From positions 22,795,783-22,859,782 of the forward strand of contig NC_054538.1 in the NCBI RefSeq assembly GCF_017654505.1: a DNA stretch of 64,000 nt, given 5' to 3'. A program made the position numbers and the translations under genes. Of the stretch, positions 13,485 to 27,416 are shown piece after piece. Under the pieces are notes generated by a model that had not been told where the DNA came from, ran no database searches, and saw only the letters and a list, made by a program, of their open reading frames with translations. The stretch's first letter is position 1, and each line of letters begins with the position of its first letter. Origin of the DNA: Polyodon spathula. Taxonomy: Eukaryota > Chordata > Actinopteri > Acipenseriformes > Polyodontidae.

Positions 13485-14478
13485 CTGTAAAATAAATACA
13501 ATACAGAGAATGTTACCCTATTACCAAGTGACAAAATTAGGAATAAAGCTGCAGGTACAAGGTTACCCATCTATAACTTGAAACACCATCAATAATGAAG
13601 TGGTAATACTGAAACTCTGTAACTCTTACTGTGCCAGTCATTGGGCGATCTTGTCATGCCACATACTGGTACCAATAAAAGTGTGTGTATTTAGAAGTAT
13701 ATTTTTAAGTGTAGTGTACAGCATGACAAACAATAAATATTAATCATATTTTGTAATGTAATTTGTAATCGCCAAGTTCGCTACACTTAAAAACAAATCA
13801 TTGACAACTTGAAACAAATGTTCCTGTGATATTATTTTCTTTACATACGTGCACATACTTATCAAAATCAAAACTTTGACCAAAGTACAGTTCGTGTAAA
13901 CTCATTTTAAATATGTCTGTTAAGTAAGTATACAAAGCGAAATTGCTAAGACTTTTAAAAAATGGCACTATATACCCCTCAAAACTTGAGACAAACAACA
14001 TAAGAATACTCAAAAGCCCTTTTTAAATTAAATTCCTGCTTTGTCACCTTAATGGGGGTTTTACTTCTTTCAGAAAGAAATGCTGATAATATTACTTTGC
14101 AGTAATTCACTTTGCAATTCTTACCAGTACTGTACTTCTGTAATCATTGATGGGATTATATTGTAAATTAATATGTTATGTACTGTAAGGTGTCTCTTAC
14201 TTTTATAAGAGATGTCATCTTGTGCAGACCACAAAGTGAATCTGAGCATTTCCAGCAAATCAAACTGTGCAAAATTAATTAATCTTTGATTGATCTTTAA
14301 GACCCATTTTAACTGTTTTTTTTTATGGCTTATACAAAATCATTTTCCAAATCCAGTGAATAGCTTTATGGAGTTTACAGTGTACAATGTGCAAGTAAAA
14401 TAATGACTGATGCTACACATTCATCTTCTTACTCTAAGAAGTGTAAATTATTAGATAGACCACTTAAATAGTATTAAG

Positions 14479-14562
14479 TATGATTGCACAACATTACTTT
14501 TTATACTGTATAATTGAACCTATGATTGCACAACATTACTTTTTATACTGTATAATTGAACC
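14479..14562. repeat. Perfect tandem duplication of a 42-bp unit
   Basis: The unit starting TATGATTGCACAACATTAC and ending ATAATTGAACC occurs twice in a row (14479-14520 and 14521-14562) with no difference that I could see. Identity suggests a recent slippage or duplication event. Confidence 0.93.
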
Positions 14563-14852
14563 TTTTATGTTTACTCCTCTGCCGACTTACATCTCATGCT
14601 ATAAAATAATCATTTACTTTTAGCCTTTAGTAGGTCTTATATATTAAACTACAGGCTTGCTTTAAATTATAACCCTGAATGTTTAGACCAGCTAGATCCT
14701 AAATGGATCAGACTGTGATCCAGGGCCTCACAATATAAGAAGATGGTGCAATTACAAAAACACGAATACATTAAAAAAATCAATCAATCAATCAATCAAT
14801 GTTAAACAAATATATTGTTTATTTACCTGATTGTTGTATACATACATACGTT

Positions 14853-15120
<268 letters not shown>

Positions 15121-15844
15121 AATATTATATATGCTATTTTCAATTAATTATTAAAAAGGGCTTTCTGTAGTAAAAAAAAAAAAAAAAAAGCAAAACAAAA
15201 CCAAATAAACAAAAAAAAAACACCTTACTTTTAATCTGAACATTTTGCAAGTAAATGATTTACCCTGTGGCATACAGTATCAGACCTCTACCTATGCCCT
15301 TGCCTATAACTGGTATTCAATCATATGCATGGCACAGCCCTTTTTCTGATTTATGTTGTTATGCAAAAGACCCATTTGCCCTTTTTTGCATGCAATCAAA
15401 TAACAAACATATAAACCACATCTGTGTAGTTACACATATTATCATCACAACTCTGATGCAACAAGATCTTTAGAATTTACTAAACACACAAAACATTATA
15501 TAATTCTATACATTCTGAAATACACTATTCCACATGCACTTCTTACAATTCCCACTGGCTCTGAGAATGCAGAGATAACCTTATTTGTGAGGCATATTTA
15601 AAACAACCGTGCTACCGTATCATACACATCAAAGCAATATCTACAATCAGAAACAGAACATATCACAGTTGGAACTTAATTTTCCAAAATTGCTGTGAGA
15701 CACTATGCACATTAGAATTCCATAAATGTAGCATTAGTTAACCCTACCATTTGCATTTAACTGGAACAGTATTAAAGAACGCTGTGGACTGCAGGTTATC
15801 GCTTTCATATCACAATAGCATTTTTTTAACCTTATGCTACTTAC

Positions 15845-15971
15845 TGTTTCTCTTGGTTGCTGAGCCAAAATGGCGAAGGTAGATACACGATCACATAAGC
15901 ATTTTGTATGGGATGCATCGGTAAGCACAGTTTTACATCCCTTGGTGGACCAGAATCCCCAAGAATCGTTC
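15845..15971 (-). CDS. adgrb3: ADGRB3 exon with GPS motif and tethered-agonist segment
   Basis: 127-bp exon, residues 160-202, after TTCTTGCAG and before GTAAGT. It contains W164, W167, C172, C184 and C186 of the GPS motif, then D-R-V-S and [12 protein letters not shown]. In adhesion GPCRs the GPS is the autoproteolysis site, normally H-L before S or T, and the residues after it act as the tethered agonist. Here the tripeptide is R-V-S rather than H-L-S/T, so efficient cleavage is doubtful (inference). The exon lies 15 kb downstream of the micro-exon. Confidence 0.95.
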
Positions 15972-17127
15972 CTGCAAGAAAAGGCAGAATGAATCAAATC
16001 AGAGAGAAGCTCGATTAAACAATTAGTTTCCAACAGCAGCCAGAATTTAAATCCGTAATATAATTTCACCTACTGTTTTTATTTGTTTGTTTTGTTTAAT
16101 TACAGCACGCAATTAAGACACTAATATTTACAGGGGGGAAAAAAAGAGAGAGAAAAACGTTTTAACCGATGCGAGAAAAAAAGGAGCTGTCCAGAGCCGG
16201 TGGTTCTGATTGATTAAATTCCTCTGTACAGCGTCCTCATCTTAGTAACACCTACCTATTTCCTGAAATAACAACAGTATATTTAAAAGCATCTAAAGAT
16301 TATTGAAATAAAATGTTTGTTATGCCATTATTTATCGATTCAAACTAAACAAACACTTCTGTATATTACATTTGATGTACTGTTGTTAATTTTTTAAGCC
16401 CACCCTGCCGTTTCTTTTGGTTGATCTTTTTTTTCCCCCTTGCCTTTCTAATTAACAGCCTTTGGATGCTTCCTGAGGGAAAATTTCACCCTGGAAACGG
16501 ACAGCATCAGATGGATACTCTATTCCTTTTGCAGGGACTACAGTGGAGGGGAGGGTTTCTGTAACAGTGCAACACAACCAAGGCACCAATGTTTTTTTTG
16601 TTGTTGTTGTTGTTTTTGTTTGTTTTGTTTTTGTTTTGTTTTTTATCCAATACTTGAAAATAGCCAGAAATATTTTCATCTGTTATTTATTTATTTATTT
16701 ATTTTGCTTTAGCTGTACATGTTTCGTTTCTGTCACTTTTGATACCAGAGATACCACGGCAGAACATAACTATATTCCACCCCACTGCAATAGCGATGAT
16801 GGTACCAGCCCAGCATATATTTTCTTTTCTTTTGCAAAAACAGAATTAAAGAAAAATAGGTTTATTCTACTTATTGCACAAACATGTTTTCCCCCTTTAA
16901 ATCCCACAGAGAAAATGTGTTTGAGTTAGGTTAATAGATAATCTCCACCTTGTGCTATTCAGACTTTAATATTGGATTATAATTTTCCAAAATAAGTAAT
17001 ACATTAAACTGAGCAGCCTTTTTTGCTTCTAAAAACCTGTATTCTGTCTGAACTAGGATTCACTATAATTATAAATATTATATCTATCCATCTATCAGTC
17101 TATATCTGTCAGACAGTCATGTACATC

Positions 17128-17129
<2 letters not shown>

Positions 17130-17186
<57 letters not shown>
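17130..17186. repeat. (TA)n microsatellite
   Basis: Uninterrupted TA array; a short second tract lies at about 17199-17217. Confidence 0.96.
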
Positions 17187-17603
17187 TTTATATTGTATAT
17201 ATATATATAATATATTATTAGAATTGTACTATACCACTATTAAAATTACTTGATGGTGATAATTTTAACTTAAGTACTATCAAACTGTGTATTGTTCATC
17301 TCCACTTTACATTACAGTCAACCATTTTTCAATGGTGAAATGCAAGCTTTTATGGCAGGACAACATAAAAAGAAAACTGCAATCACTTAATCAATAAATA
17401 AAAGACTGACACAGATTTTAGCTAAAATTCTAAATACTGAACAATGAACAATCAATTGATTCTGAGTGCTTTCTATTAGATTATTTTGCATAATATACTG
17501 CATTTTCTTCAGTCACCTAACACGTTATTATAACTCCAGTATAAAACTGCTTATTAGTCTATTATTTCTGACGAATAATCAGATAATAAGACAGATATTT
17601 TGG

Positions 17604-17765
<162 letters not shown>

Positions 17766-18813
17766 TTATGCACAATGAACTGGAAACAAACACCTCTGTT
17801 CTAGCATGCCATACTCCGATTGTTATAAATGACACAGTTAATTATTCAAACCAACCTCTGCCATGATAACAGATATGGTGACCTTTTCATCTTTATCTGT
17901 TCTTTCTTATTACTTATTAAAATGACTGAACTGTCAACACAGAAAACAAGCAATAAGTGTAAGTTGGTACATGCAACCTGATTTTTTTTTTAAGAAAAAC
18001 AAATAAAATAACACACATTTATTTTCGTTTTCTCATCAAGTACAAAGTGTTATGGATATGCATTTTGTCCAATTGTATGCATATTGTCTTCATTATGAGA
18101 CGCTAACCCTCCCAATAGCATTTCAATTCACACTAGTTGTTAAAATACGTTGATAAGGCAACAGAAAAGCATTTTCCAAGGTAATCAAGAATGCTTAATA
18201 AAAACGGATGCTATGTGTACACTTAAGCAGTATGATGCCTACTGCTGTAACATGGGAGAAAAGAACTACAAAGCTGTAAATGGGAAAACAAAATAAAAAT
18301 CCCTAAATGTGTATCTGTTTTCTTCTGCTCTAAAGGATGGCCTGCAAATATATCACAGGCCAATATTTACAACTCAAATAAAGCCAGATGATTGTGGCAG
18401 CCACACAACAGTAATCTGCTGGATACTCAAATGAGTTCTGCCCAGTATGCGCTGACTCATATGTTGATAAATGGCAGTTATGCAGGGAGGACTTCCGAGA
18501 GATAAAGGCTTTATGTATAATACATTTGCTTAGTGAAGTCCAGGAGACAGAGGCATTGTTGAGCATTGCTTATGTCCACAACTGGTGCTCTTGTATTTCA
18601 TTTTATATTCACTTAATTGCACAGTAATTACAATGTAGAATATGTATTAATTTTTTATTAATATTTACATTTAGGAGCTGATGTAAGAATACATGCAAAG
18701 TGGTTTGCGGCTGCAAAACACCCACATTGCTGCCAAAAAACCTGTTTAGCTGACGTAAAGTGGGATTTCAGTCGTCTGTCAGTTCCAAAAAAACACTTGC
18801 ATTGGCCGATCAC

Positions 18814-18815
<2 letters not shown>

Positions 18816-18890
<75 letters not shown>

Positions 18891-18903
18891 GCACACACAT
18901 ATA
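18816..18903. repeat. (TA)n ending at a Tc1 element
   Basis: TA array followed by a short CA-rich tract; the next base starts the Tc1 terminal repeat. Confidence 0.96.
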
Positions 18904-20452
18904 CAGTGCCTTACAAATGGTACATTGAAATTACGTTGTGTTCGATATTTTATTTTAAAACACTTAAACTCAAAATCAATTATTGTAAGGTGACATTGGT
19001 TTTATGTTGGGAATATTTTTAAGAAAAATAGAAAAACTGAAATATCTTGCTTGCATAATTATTCAACCCCCACACATTAATATTTGGTAGAGCCACCTTT
19101 CGCTGCAATAACAGCTTTAAGTCTTTTGTGGTAAGTATGTACCAGCTTTGTACACAGTGTCGGAGTGATTTTGGCCAATTCTTCTTGGCAGATTTGCTCC
19201 AAGTTGTTCAGGTTGGTTGGACGACGCTTGTGGACCGCAATTTTCAAATAGTGCCACAGATTCTCAATGGGATTGAGATCAGGACTTTGACTGAGCCACT
19301 GTAGGACATTAACCTTTTTGTTCTTGAGCCACTCCAATGTTGCTTTGACCTTGTGCTTGGGATCCTTGTCCTGTTGAAAGGTGAATTTCCTCCCAAGCTT
19401 CAGTTTTTTAGCAGACTGAAGCAGATTTTCTTGCAGTATTTTACTGTATTTTGCTCCTTCCATTCTTCCTTCAATTGTAACAAGATGCCCAGTCCCTGCT
19501 GATCAGAAGCATCTTACTGCATGATGCTGCCACCACCATATTTCATTGTAGGGATGGTGTGTCTTGAGGCATGGGCAATGTTAGGTTAGTTTTGGCCAAA
19601 AAGCTCTATCTTGGTCTCATCTGACCACAAAACCTTTTCTCACATCGCAGCTGGGTCACTCTCATGCTTTCTGGCAAAGTCCAGACGTGCTTTCAGATGG
19701 TACTTTTTGAGTAACGGCTTCTTTCTTGCCACCCTCCCATACAGGCCGGTGTTATGCAGAGCTCTTCATATGGTTGACTGGTGCACCATTACTCCACTCC
19801 CAGCCACTGAACTCTGTAGCTCCTTTAAAGTGATTGTTGGCCTCTGTGGCTTCTCTCACAAGTCTCCTTCTTGTTTGAGCGTTGAGCTTTGAGGGACGGC
19901 CTTTTCTTGGCAGTGCCTGGGTGGTGTGATGCAGCTTCCACTTCTTGATTATTGATCAAGCTGTGCTCACTGGGATATCCAAACACTTGGATATTATTTT
20001 GTACCCTTTCCCTAATCTATGCATTTGTATTACTTTATCTCTAACTTCTGTAGAATGCTCTTTGGTCTTCATTTTCCTTCAGATTCACAGCCTTACCAAT
20101 GATCCTTCAACAGTGGGGTTTTTATCCAGAAAATGTGACAGCAACTTTAATGGTTCACAGGTGGAGGCCAATGGTAAGGTAATTGTGTCCTCGTTAGGGC
20201 AAATTCTTTCATCGGTGCAAACTGGGAGCTTCCACAGCACAGGGGTTGAATACTTTTTCAGTCTAATTTCAGTCTTTTATTTTTCTTAAAAATATTTCCC
20301 AACATAAAACCAATGTCACCTTACAATAATTGATTCTGAGTTTCAGTGTTTAAAAATAAAATATCGAACAGAACGAAATTTCAATGTACCATTTGTAATT
20401 CGGTAATATGAGAGAATTGGTCAGGGGTCTGAATACTTTTGCAAGCCATTAA
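18904..20452 (-). mobile_element. Full-length but dead Tc1-type element
   Basis: Terminal sequences starting CAGTGCCTTACAAATGG (left) and an inverted, degraded right end around 20441-20452. The subterminal blocks AATCAATTATTGTAAGGTGAC (split over 20 bases) and the ATGTTGGGAAT block are inverted at the two ends, with the left end having lost about 35 bp. It begins directly after a (TA)n array, so a TA target duplication is likely on the left. Same family as the element at 57541-58990. Confidence 0.87.
19077..20072 (-). pseudogene. Tc1-type transposase pseudogene
   Basis: About 332 codons in original length, from an ATG at 20070-20072. The N-terminal part reads MKTKEHSTEVRDKVIQMHRL and continues into the paired HTH, then meets a TGA in the PVSTA segment. 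Frameshifts and stops cover the middle; the last 128 codons are open. These include [20 protein letters not shown] and [17 protein letters not shown], carrying the second catalytic aspartate and the glutamate of the DDE triad (DPKH and NPIENLW motifs), and end AAKGGSTKY. The first catalytic aspartate region is destroyed. Confidence 0.85.
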
Positions 20453-22389
20453 AAACATTAAAAGGGAAACCTTAACTCATATTTCTATTAAATAAAAAAG
20501 AAACCTCCTGTCCATAAACACAAAGTTTAGTTACAATCCTGACAGGTTGAATGAAACAATATATTCTATCAATCAAGCCATCTGTGTTGTAAAAAATAAA
20601 ATAACAACACATTACCAAAAAGAAAAACTACCCCTCAACTCTCTGTAAAAGATTGTTTGTGACCTCTTTGACAGAAATCAAACATCATCTAACAACAGGT
20701 GCCCATGTCAAAATTTAAATGCATTTTACTGTCAGAATAACTTATAAGGAATTTATGTTATTGGTTTCTTTGATATGTTTTTTTTTTTTTTTTTGTTATT
20801 GAAGCACAAACAAACCAAATAAAGTTTGAACTAATTCTATCATACAAATGGATCACACCAACGCAGCAATAATAAGTGAGAAACTGATGATGTAAAAACC
20901 ATTAAATCAATGCTACAGCAATGACTCAATTCAGAGCATTTGTAAGAACAGTGAAGACACATTACATTTGGTTACTTATTCAATGTCAGCAAATGTACTC
21001 TAAATGGTGTGGCTTAATGTGCTGTCTCCTTGTTTATTTATTAAATGCTTTCCACTAGAGAATCCTTATGACAACTGGCACATGTGGATCCTTATGTCAC
21101 GTGGTATGTTACAGTACAATCTGAATTCACTTATGTAAATAAACCACACTTAAAATATTAATACTGTATATTAACTACACCATAATTAATGTAAGTAAAA
21201 TTGGGTCAACTTGGGAGTATCTAACTATATTAAAATTTAAATTTGTATGGGGAAAAATCATGTGTTGCGATGCCAGTAAGACATCATTGTTAATCCATAT
21301 GGCTTACAGTAAAAATTCAGATTAGTCAGGATATAAATTATAAAAAATATTTTTTAAGCATTTGCACATTTGAACAGCAGATTCAGCCAAGTAACTTTCT
21401 TTCTCCAAACTCAACTGAAGACATATGACCAGCTGACTTTTTGTATGAGCAAACTATAACTTTTAGTATTTTGTCAGGAGCACGTAGGTGTTTTCAAAAT
21501 ATATTGTGGGCTGCTGAGCTTATATATTAGTGGTGTATTATTTATTGTTCTGTATGCTGTATGCCCAAATGCGCAGAAACATATTTACTGTTGCTCAGTG
21601 TGTGATGTAGTTCCCCACTGCTATAGTTGTCCTCTTGCACAAACTCTCAGCTGGATGCTCTTTGGTTGTCACACACTCCAAAGAGCTTGCACAGTATGAA
21701 CAATTACATTATACCTGTTTATCTTCTTCAAAAATAATACATGCTTAAAATTTAAGGACACACTAATAATAGAGAGCCCAGTGATAGTGCTTTTCGTTTA
21801 ACTAGTACAATTCATTAGAATGGTCTTGGAACAGTATACAGTACAATAATTAACATGAACATTAATTTTGAAAAATGAGAAGGGACAACCCCAACACAAC
21901 ACTCTCCCAGTCAAAACGTAATCCTTAAAAATGACCCAGTTGCCTACCTTCTGTGTGTTCATCATTATTCATAACTCACTACCTCCCCCATATGTGCCCT
22001 TGCAGCTTTCCCTTAGTCTAACAAAAAAAAAAAATGTCTTATCTAATGGGCAGACAATAGACCCTTTGTCAAGAGGGACTGAGACCAAGATTCTAAACAT
22101 GCAAACAATAATTGAATACGATAATTTTCCTCCACTGAAGTTGTGCGGGTTTGAAACTGAAATGTGAGAATTGTAATCACTGGAAATCCACACCTGCAGA
22201 ACATATATACATCACTGTGCTTAATTATGTACATACAAAAATGAATGGACACAACCTTAAATGTAGTGTTAAATACTACGTATTTCTGTAGAAAATTGAA
22301 GGGTTTGTACATTAACACAACAAATCAGCCACCAGGTATCACTATATTCTAAAAGCTTTTTACTCTTCACTATTGGCACAATTTCTTAT

Positions 22390-22394
<5 letters not shown>

Positions 22395-22450
<56 letters not shown>
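22395..22450. repeat. (CA)n microsatellite
   Basis: 28 uninterrupted CA units. Confidence 0.97.
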
Positions 22451-22452
<2 letters not shown>

Positions 22453-22507
22453 TCCTTAATAAGAAACCACTGAGCCGTCTCAGAAACGTTTAAAAAATTC
22501 TTTAAAA

Positions 22508-23119
22508 TATCCATTCACACAGCATAAAATTGTACAAATCATGCCGGAATTATATTCACACAGCCAAAAGGATCATGTGAGCACAACTTTCAAACCTGTC
22601 TGTCAACAGATCTACCCATAAATTACAGCATCATGAACTATCACTTTTATTTAAAAAAAAATGAAATAAAATTTTGAGTGAACAATTATTATTTTTATTT
22701 ATTTTTCCCGCCAATTTGGAATGTCAAATTATGTTTTTTCTCTCACTGCATAGAGTCCCCACACAGCAGAGACATTCTGAGGGCGTGTGAGCATCCTTCG
22801 ATCTAACAAGCCTAAAGCCAGACTCGCTTTTATGTTGAGCAATCCAGAGCAGAGGTGGATGGGATACCATTCTCGGAGAACAGAGATAAGCCCTGCTTTT
22901 TATCCACTCTGAATGTGCTCGGTGACTGGCCAGTAAAGTTCTTTGTAGCACGATGAGGAGAAGGAGTCCCTGCCGGTTTCCCATCCCCCACCATGCGAGG
23001 TGGTTCAGAGACAGTATAACATATGATGGCTCTAAGACGGTATAGGCAATTCACACAGACCTAAATGCGTCACCAGTGCCGGTTCTAAGCCGTCATAACT
23101 TGTCTGTGTGGAAGGGGCA
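22508..23119. mobile_element. Possible PIF/Harbinger-like MITE
   Basis: About 610 bp bounded by imperfect inverted CC-TTCACACAG (left, 22511) and CTGTGTGGAAGGGG (right, ending about 23117). The middle is GC-richer than its surroundings. Two overlapping minus ORFs (74 and 86 codons) show no domain I recognise. The target duplication is unclear, so this is a tentative call. Confidence 0.35.
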
Positions 23120-23292
23120 TAATTCTCTGGTTGTCAAAACTATTGTCTGAACCTAAGCAATGCTTGCTACAAAGCTATTAAAACCCTGAAGGAAAGGGCC
23201 AAGCCTGGGAAGTATCCGTCTTGGGATGCCTGGCCCATAAAGTGAACAATTCCCAGCCGAATTTCCATCACAACCCATGAGAGAGGAAAGGC

Positions 23293-23416
23293 CAATGCAG
23301 TGCTCCCTGTGGTTCCCCAGCCAAAATCAGAAACTCAGCACAACCAGGATTGAAAGCCAGCAAGCTTCCTGCATTTGACATAGAAGTGCCTTTACTAGGT
23401 CAGCCATGTAAAACCT
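23293..23416 (-). mobile_element. SINE-like repeat, copy 2
   Basis: Diverged copy of the repeat at 12717-12862 in the same orientation, with a 20-bp shorter middle section. Its box-B-like sequence is GGCTTTCAATCCTGG on the minus strand. Sequence from about 23170 to 23290 may belong to the same element but has no counterpart in copy 1. Confidence 0.55.
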
Positions 23417-23701
23417 CCCTAGTGTAATCTATTCTGTTCTTCTATACAGTGGCTATTCTGGTGGGGTGATGTCTAATAACTCGAGGATGTGTTTGCTTTT
23501 TTTTTTTTAAACTCAGAAGAAGATATTGTATTTTATTGCAGTTGAGTTGAAGATTTATGAACCATCTTTCATTGTACCTTTTATGTTATTCAGTTATTTT
23601 TATTGCCATGTATCAACCTAAATCAAAGCTATAGTACCAATATTTTGTTTTCATAAAAAAAGTGTACCTTCTTCCAGAAAAGGTAAGGTGTGTCTAACAA
23701 T

Positions 23702-23716
23702 TATATATATTATATA

Positions 23717-23798
<82 letters not shown>
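23702..23798. repeat. (TA)n microsatellite
   Basis: TA array with irregular first 25 bp, then uninterrupted. Confidence 0.96.
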
Positions 23799-23802
<4 letters not shown>

Positions 23803-25522
23803 GATGTACTGTGTGTTTCACTGCTACACATCCCTACTTTAAGCCTAAGTTACTGCCCATTTAAAGTATTAGTTTAACCCTTCACAGTATGCCTACTCTA
23901 TTTAGAAAAGCTGTAACAGGATACGGCTGCCTGTTGTTGTTAAAGGAACCTATTGCACAAGGACTGCTGGACCGTCCAGGATCTAAAGACACGCAATCGA
24001 GGTGTGCAATTAATAAGCAAGATAGCATTATCAGGGAGTCCTCCAGCTAAGCGAGTTCTACTTTACTGTGCAAAAGTGTTTCGGCTAAGCATCCTGTACC
24101 TTTCCAAGCATTTTCCATTTGAGTGGTACAACTTAAATATTCAGATTGCCTGGTGGAAAATCACTAGGGCCAATATTACTGGAAGTGTATCAGCAAAAAC
24201 CCAATATGCTTTTTGTATCACTGACTGTATGGCTGCATGTGCATCATCCTGTAGGCGTCTGTCAGTGATTCACAACATGTTCTTTTGTTAAACGAAGGAA
24301 GCGTAAGAAAAAGTGACGAAACATGAATTACTGTAATTGATGCTACCCTCCCCTCAGGACATCCTTAAATGACCCAGAAACCAGTTCTGTAGAGGCACAG
24401 CTATAAGCTGTAAGCATTTTTTTTGTTTGAGGAGAAAGAACAAAACAAGTATTGATGGGCTATATAGACATGCATGCAAAGCAATTTTATCTGATTTCTG
24501 TTGTTTTGCCCTAAGACCAGTACAGTAATTTTACATTCATGTCAACAGTTTTATTTATTTAAGATTGGAGATTAAACTGAGACAACAACAAAACTGAAGT
24601 AAAATATGTACCAATGGGCAAGTTATAAAACAGCTAACATCCAATAATGAATATCAGATTGTATAATGTAACTGGACTACTTTGAAATGCCTTTCTTTTA
24701 ACCATGTAGGGAAATCAGTATTTTTTAAAAAAAAAAAAAAAAAAAAGATTAGGATCATACTGAGTTCTCAGCAAATAGATGACGGAGGATTAGATTGAGG
24801 CAAAGGAACACAGATAAATATGTTTTTCACTGAGATAAGTAACAGTTGCTTTTTGTGTGTTTTGTTGAGCAACACTTTTATATTTCTTGACAAGTTTTGT
24901 CCTGACATATTATAATTGCATTATGTAATGTGGAATGCTTTGAGGGTTCTTTTGGGCAATAGTACTAAAAATATGACAAGCAAAAAGACTAAAGCTTTGA
25001 TGAGAAGTCTTTATCATGGTTTTCTGGATCAGAAATGTTTTGTTTTTTTAATTCCTTACCAAGCTGAAGGATTGGCAACCCTGAAGACCGAAGTTCTCAT
25101 TCTTTACAAGCAGTGGTAACGTGAGCCTCCCCACATTGCTCTGAGAGCATGTTTTGAGTCTGTCTGGAGAGGCAGCCCTTTTGGGGTGGGGGAGCAGTTT
25201 AGCGTCTATGCCACAATTTTTGACAAGAGTGTCAATTATCCAGACTTGTACAATTTTGTGATGAATAATTTTAACAAAAAGCTTCAGACTACTTGATTTG
25301 TACCATGGCCCCCCAGAAATTTGGATAATACATAAATAAATAAATACGTTTCTGGTTGTGCAAATTCTTTTCCAATAAACCAACTTTATAGCATTGTACA
25401 AACGGTTTTGTTTTTACAATGTCAGTTTTGGGTTAAGAAACTACTGCTGCGACATCTGTTGTTATTTGACCTGGAATTATATGAATTTCAGGTATCAAGC
25501 TCAATTATTTGCATGTGGTCTA

Positions 25523-26300
25523 CTGTACCGTGAAAAAGTATTTGCCCCCTGTCTGATTTTCTGAATTTTTGCATATTTTCAACACTGAATGTTATCAGAT
25601 AAAAGGAACCCTGAGTGAACAAATAACACAACATTTTGATAATTGAGATTGCCAATCTTGAGATTGCCAAAAAAGATTCATGTTCTTCTTAGTGAGTAAT
25701 GGTTTCCGCCTTGCTACTCTGCCAAGAATCCCATTTTTGCCCAGTGTCTTTCTGATGGTCAATTCATGAACATTGACCTTAGCCGAGGCGAGAGAGGCCT
25801 GCAGATCCCTGGATGTTGTTCTACGGTTCTTTGTGACTTCCTGGACAATTTTACACCTTGCTCTTGCAGAGATTTTGGCAGGACGGCCACTCCTGGGAAG
25901 ATTCACTACTGTCCCAAACTTTCTCCATTTGGACAACATGGCTCTGACTTTGGTTTGGTGGAGCCCCAGCCTTAGAAATGGCTTTGTAACTCTTTCCAGA
26001 CTGATAGGCATCAACAGCTTTTTTTCTGGAGGTCTTCAGGAATTTCTTTTGATCGTGGCATGATGTGCCTCTAAAACCTGTGTGCTGACAGCTTCACTCT
26101 GATGGTAAGGACCAAAGTTAGTCAGAATTATATTGGGCAGGGCTGGCCCAAATCAGGCCTGATTGTTAACCATAGTGTTCAAACAGCTGACCCTAATTAT
26201 CCCTTTAATTGGGTTGAGTTAACTAAGGGGGGCAATAACTTTTTCACACCTGAAGATTGCAAAAATGCAGATACTAGGCAAATACTTTTTCATGGCACTG
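25523..26300 (-). mobile_element. Internally deleted Tc1-type element
   Basis: 778-bp element flanked by TA on each side, with inverted ends CTGTACCGTGAAAAAGTATTT and its complement (CATGGCACTG at the right). On the minus strand an ATG at 26059-26061 opens a transposase beginning MPRSKEIPEDL. After a frame change it continues as LSKWRKFGTVVNLPRSGRPA and GRVARRKPLLTKKNMNLF. This is the paired HTH DNA-binding region. The entire DDE catalytic domain is missing: sequence jumps to the right-hand terminal region near 25670. It is a deletion derivative that could only have moved with help from another element. Confidence 0.87.
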
Positions 26301-27416
26301 TATATGTAGCCTAAAGCAGTGTTTCATAAAAAGCAAAAGCAATGTATAAAAGCATTATTACAATCATGCATAAATAAGCACTTAGCTTCAAGAACACTAA
26401 GATTTTCAAAATGACAGTGGATTTAAAAAAAAAAAAAAAAACTTCCATTAACCTAAATTCATAATGCAAAACATTACAGAATCATATACATCCCTAAATA
26501 CAAACCACATTGTCATTTCACATTATTGTCAATGGATTTTAAAATTTTGACATGATTATGCAGCCTTTAGTAGCACTGTAAAGATAATATTGTTTCTTAA
26601 TATGCAAACATTTAAAAAAAAAAAGTACTGTACAGATATTAATTCCTTTACAAGAACTTTTAGTGTGTGGTGTTAAAATAGAATATGGTGCTGAACTGGA
26701 GCAAAGTAGATTTGATAATCATAATGACCCTTAAATGTTATTTAAATCGCCTGCATACCTCATAAGCAACTACCCGTACTTAGAATTTACAACATGTTCC
26801 AGTGATTAGAATGATTAGAATGATTAGAATGCCTTAAACTAAAATGTCATTATTTCTTATTTCCTTCAGAAGGTGGCTGTAAAAAAATAATTTTAATTAA
26901 TAATAAAAACCTGAAACGAGTATTTAATGATTTTTCAGGTTTGAAATGCATAGCTCCTGATGCCTGCTTAGGCAGCAGAGGCTAAGCTACAGTGGGTAAG
27001 GCAAGGGCAGAATTAAAATGAATAGCAAAACAAATTCTGCGCATGTTGGATTATTCATTGAGGAGCAGTGGGAGATGGAATAACATTCACACTGAATATT
27101 AATAAGACATCACACTTAATACCTTCCTAATGAAGCTTTAAGGAAGTGTCTGCAGCTATCAGATTGGTGCACAATTTTAAACCGTAGCTACTGCCAGTAC
27201 ACACTATCAACCCGTCAGAGCTCCTGGTAACCCAGTGTCAACATTACCACCGGACCTTTTATTGCTGTGTTGAAGATCTTTGTGTTGTTGGCTATGTTTT
27301 ATACTTTAATTAGGGATATGGTAACTATATGCCAATTAATAATAATAATGTAACAACTCCTTTTCCTTTTTGTATGTCATTTTTAATGGTTTAACGTTCT
27401 TTTGCTTCAATACAAC

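Noticed and set aside
15734..16069. Uninterrupted 111-codon ORF as a separate protein
   Set aside because: Its middle is the GPS exon of ADGRB3 (15845-15971); the rest is read-through into introns past good splice sites.
22395..22450. (CA)n array considered as a regulatory element
   Set aside because: Ordinary microsatellite with no adjoining promoter feature.
24000..24291. 112-codon plus ORF (23953-24291) as an exon or element
   Set aside because: No domain, no terminal repeats and no similarity to anything recognised. It is compatible with chance openness.
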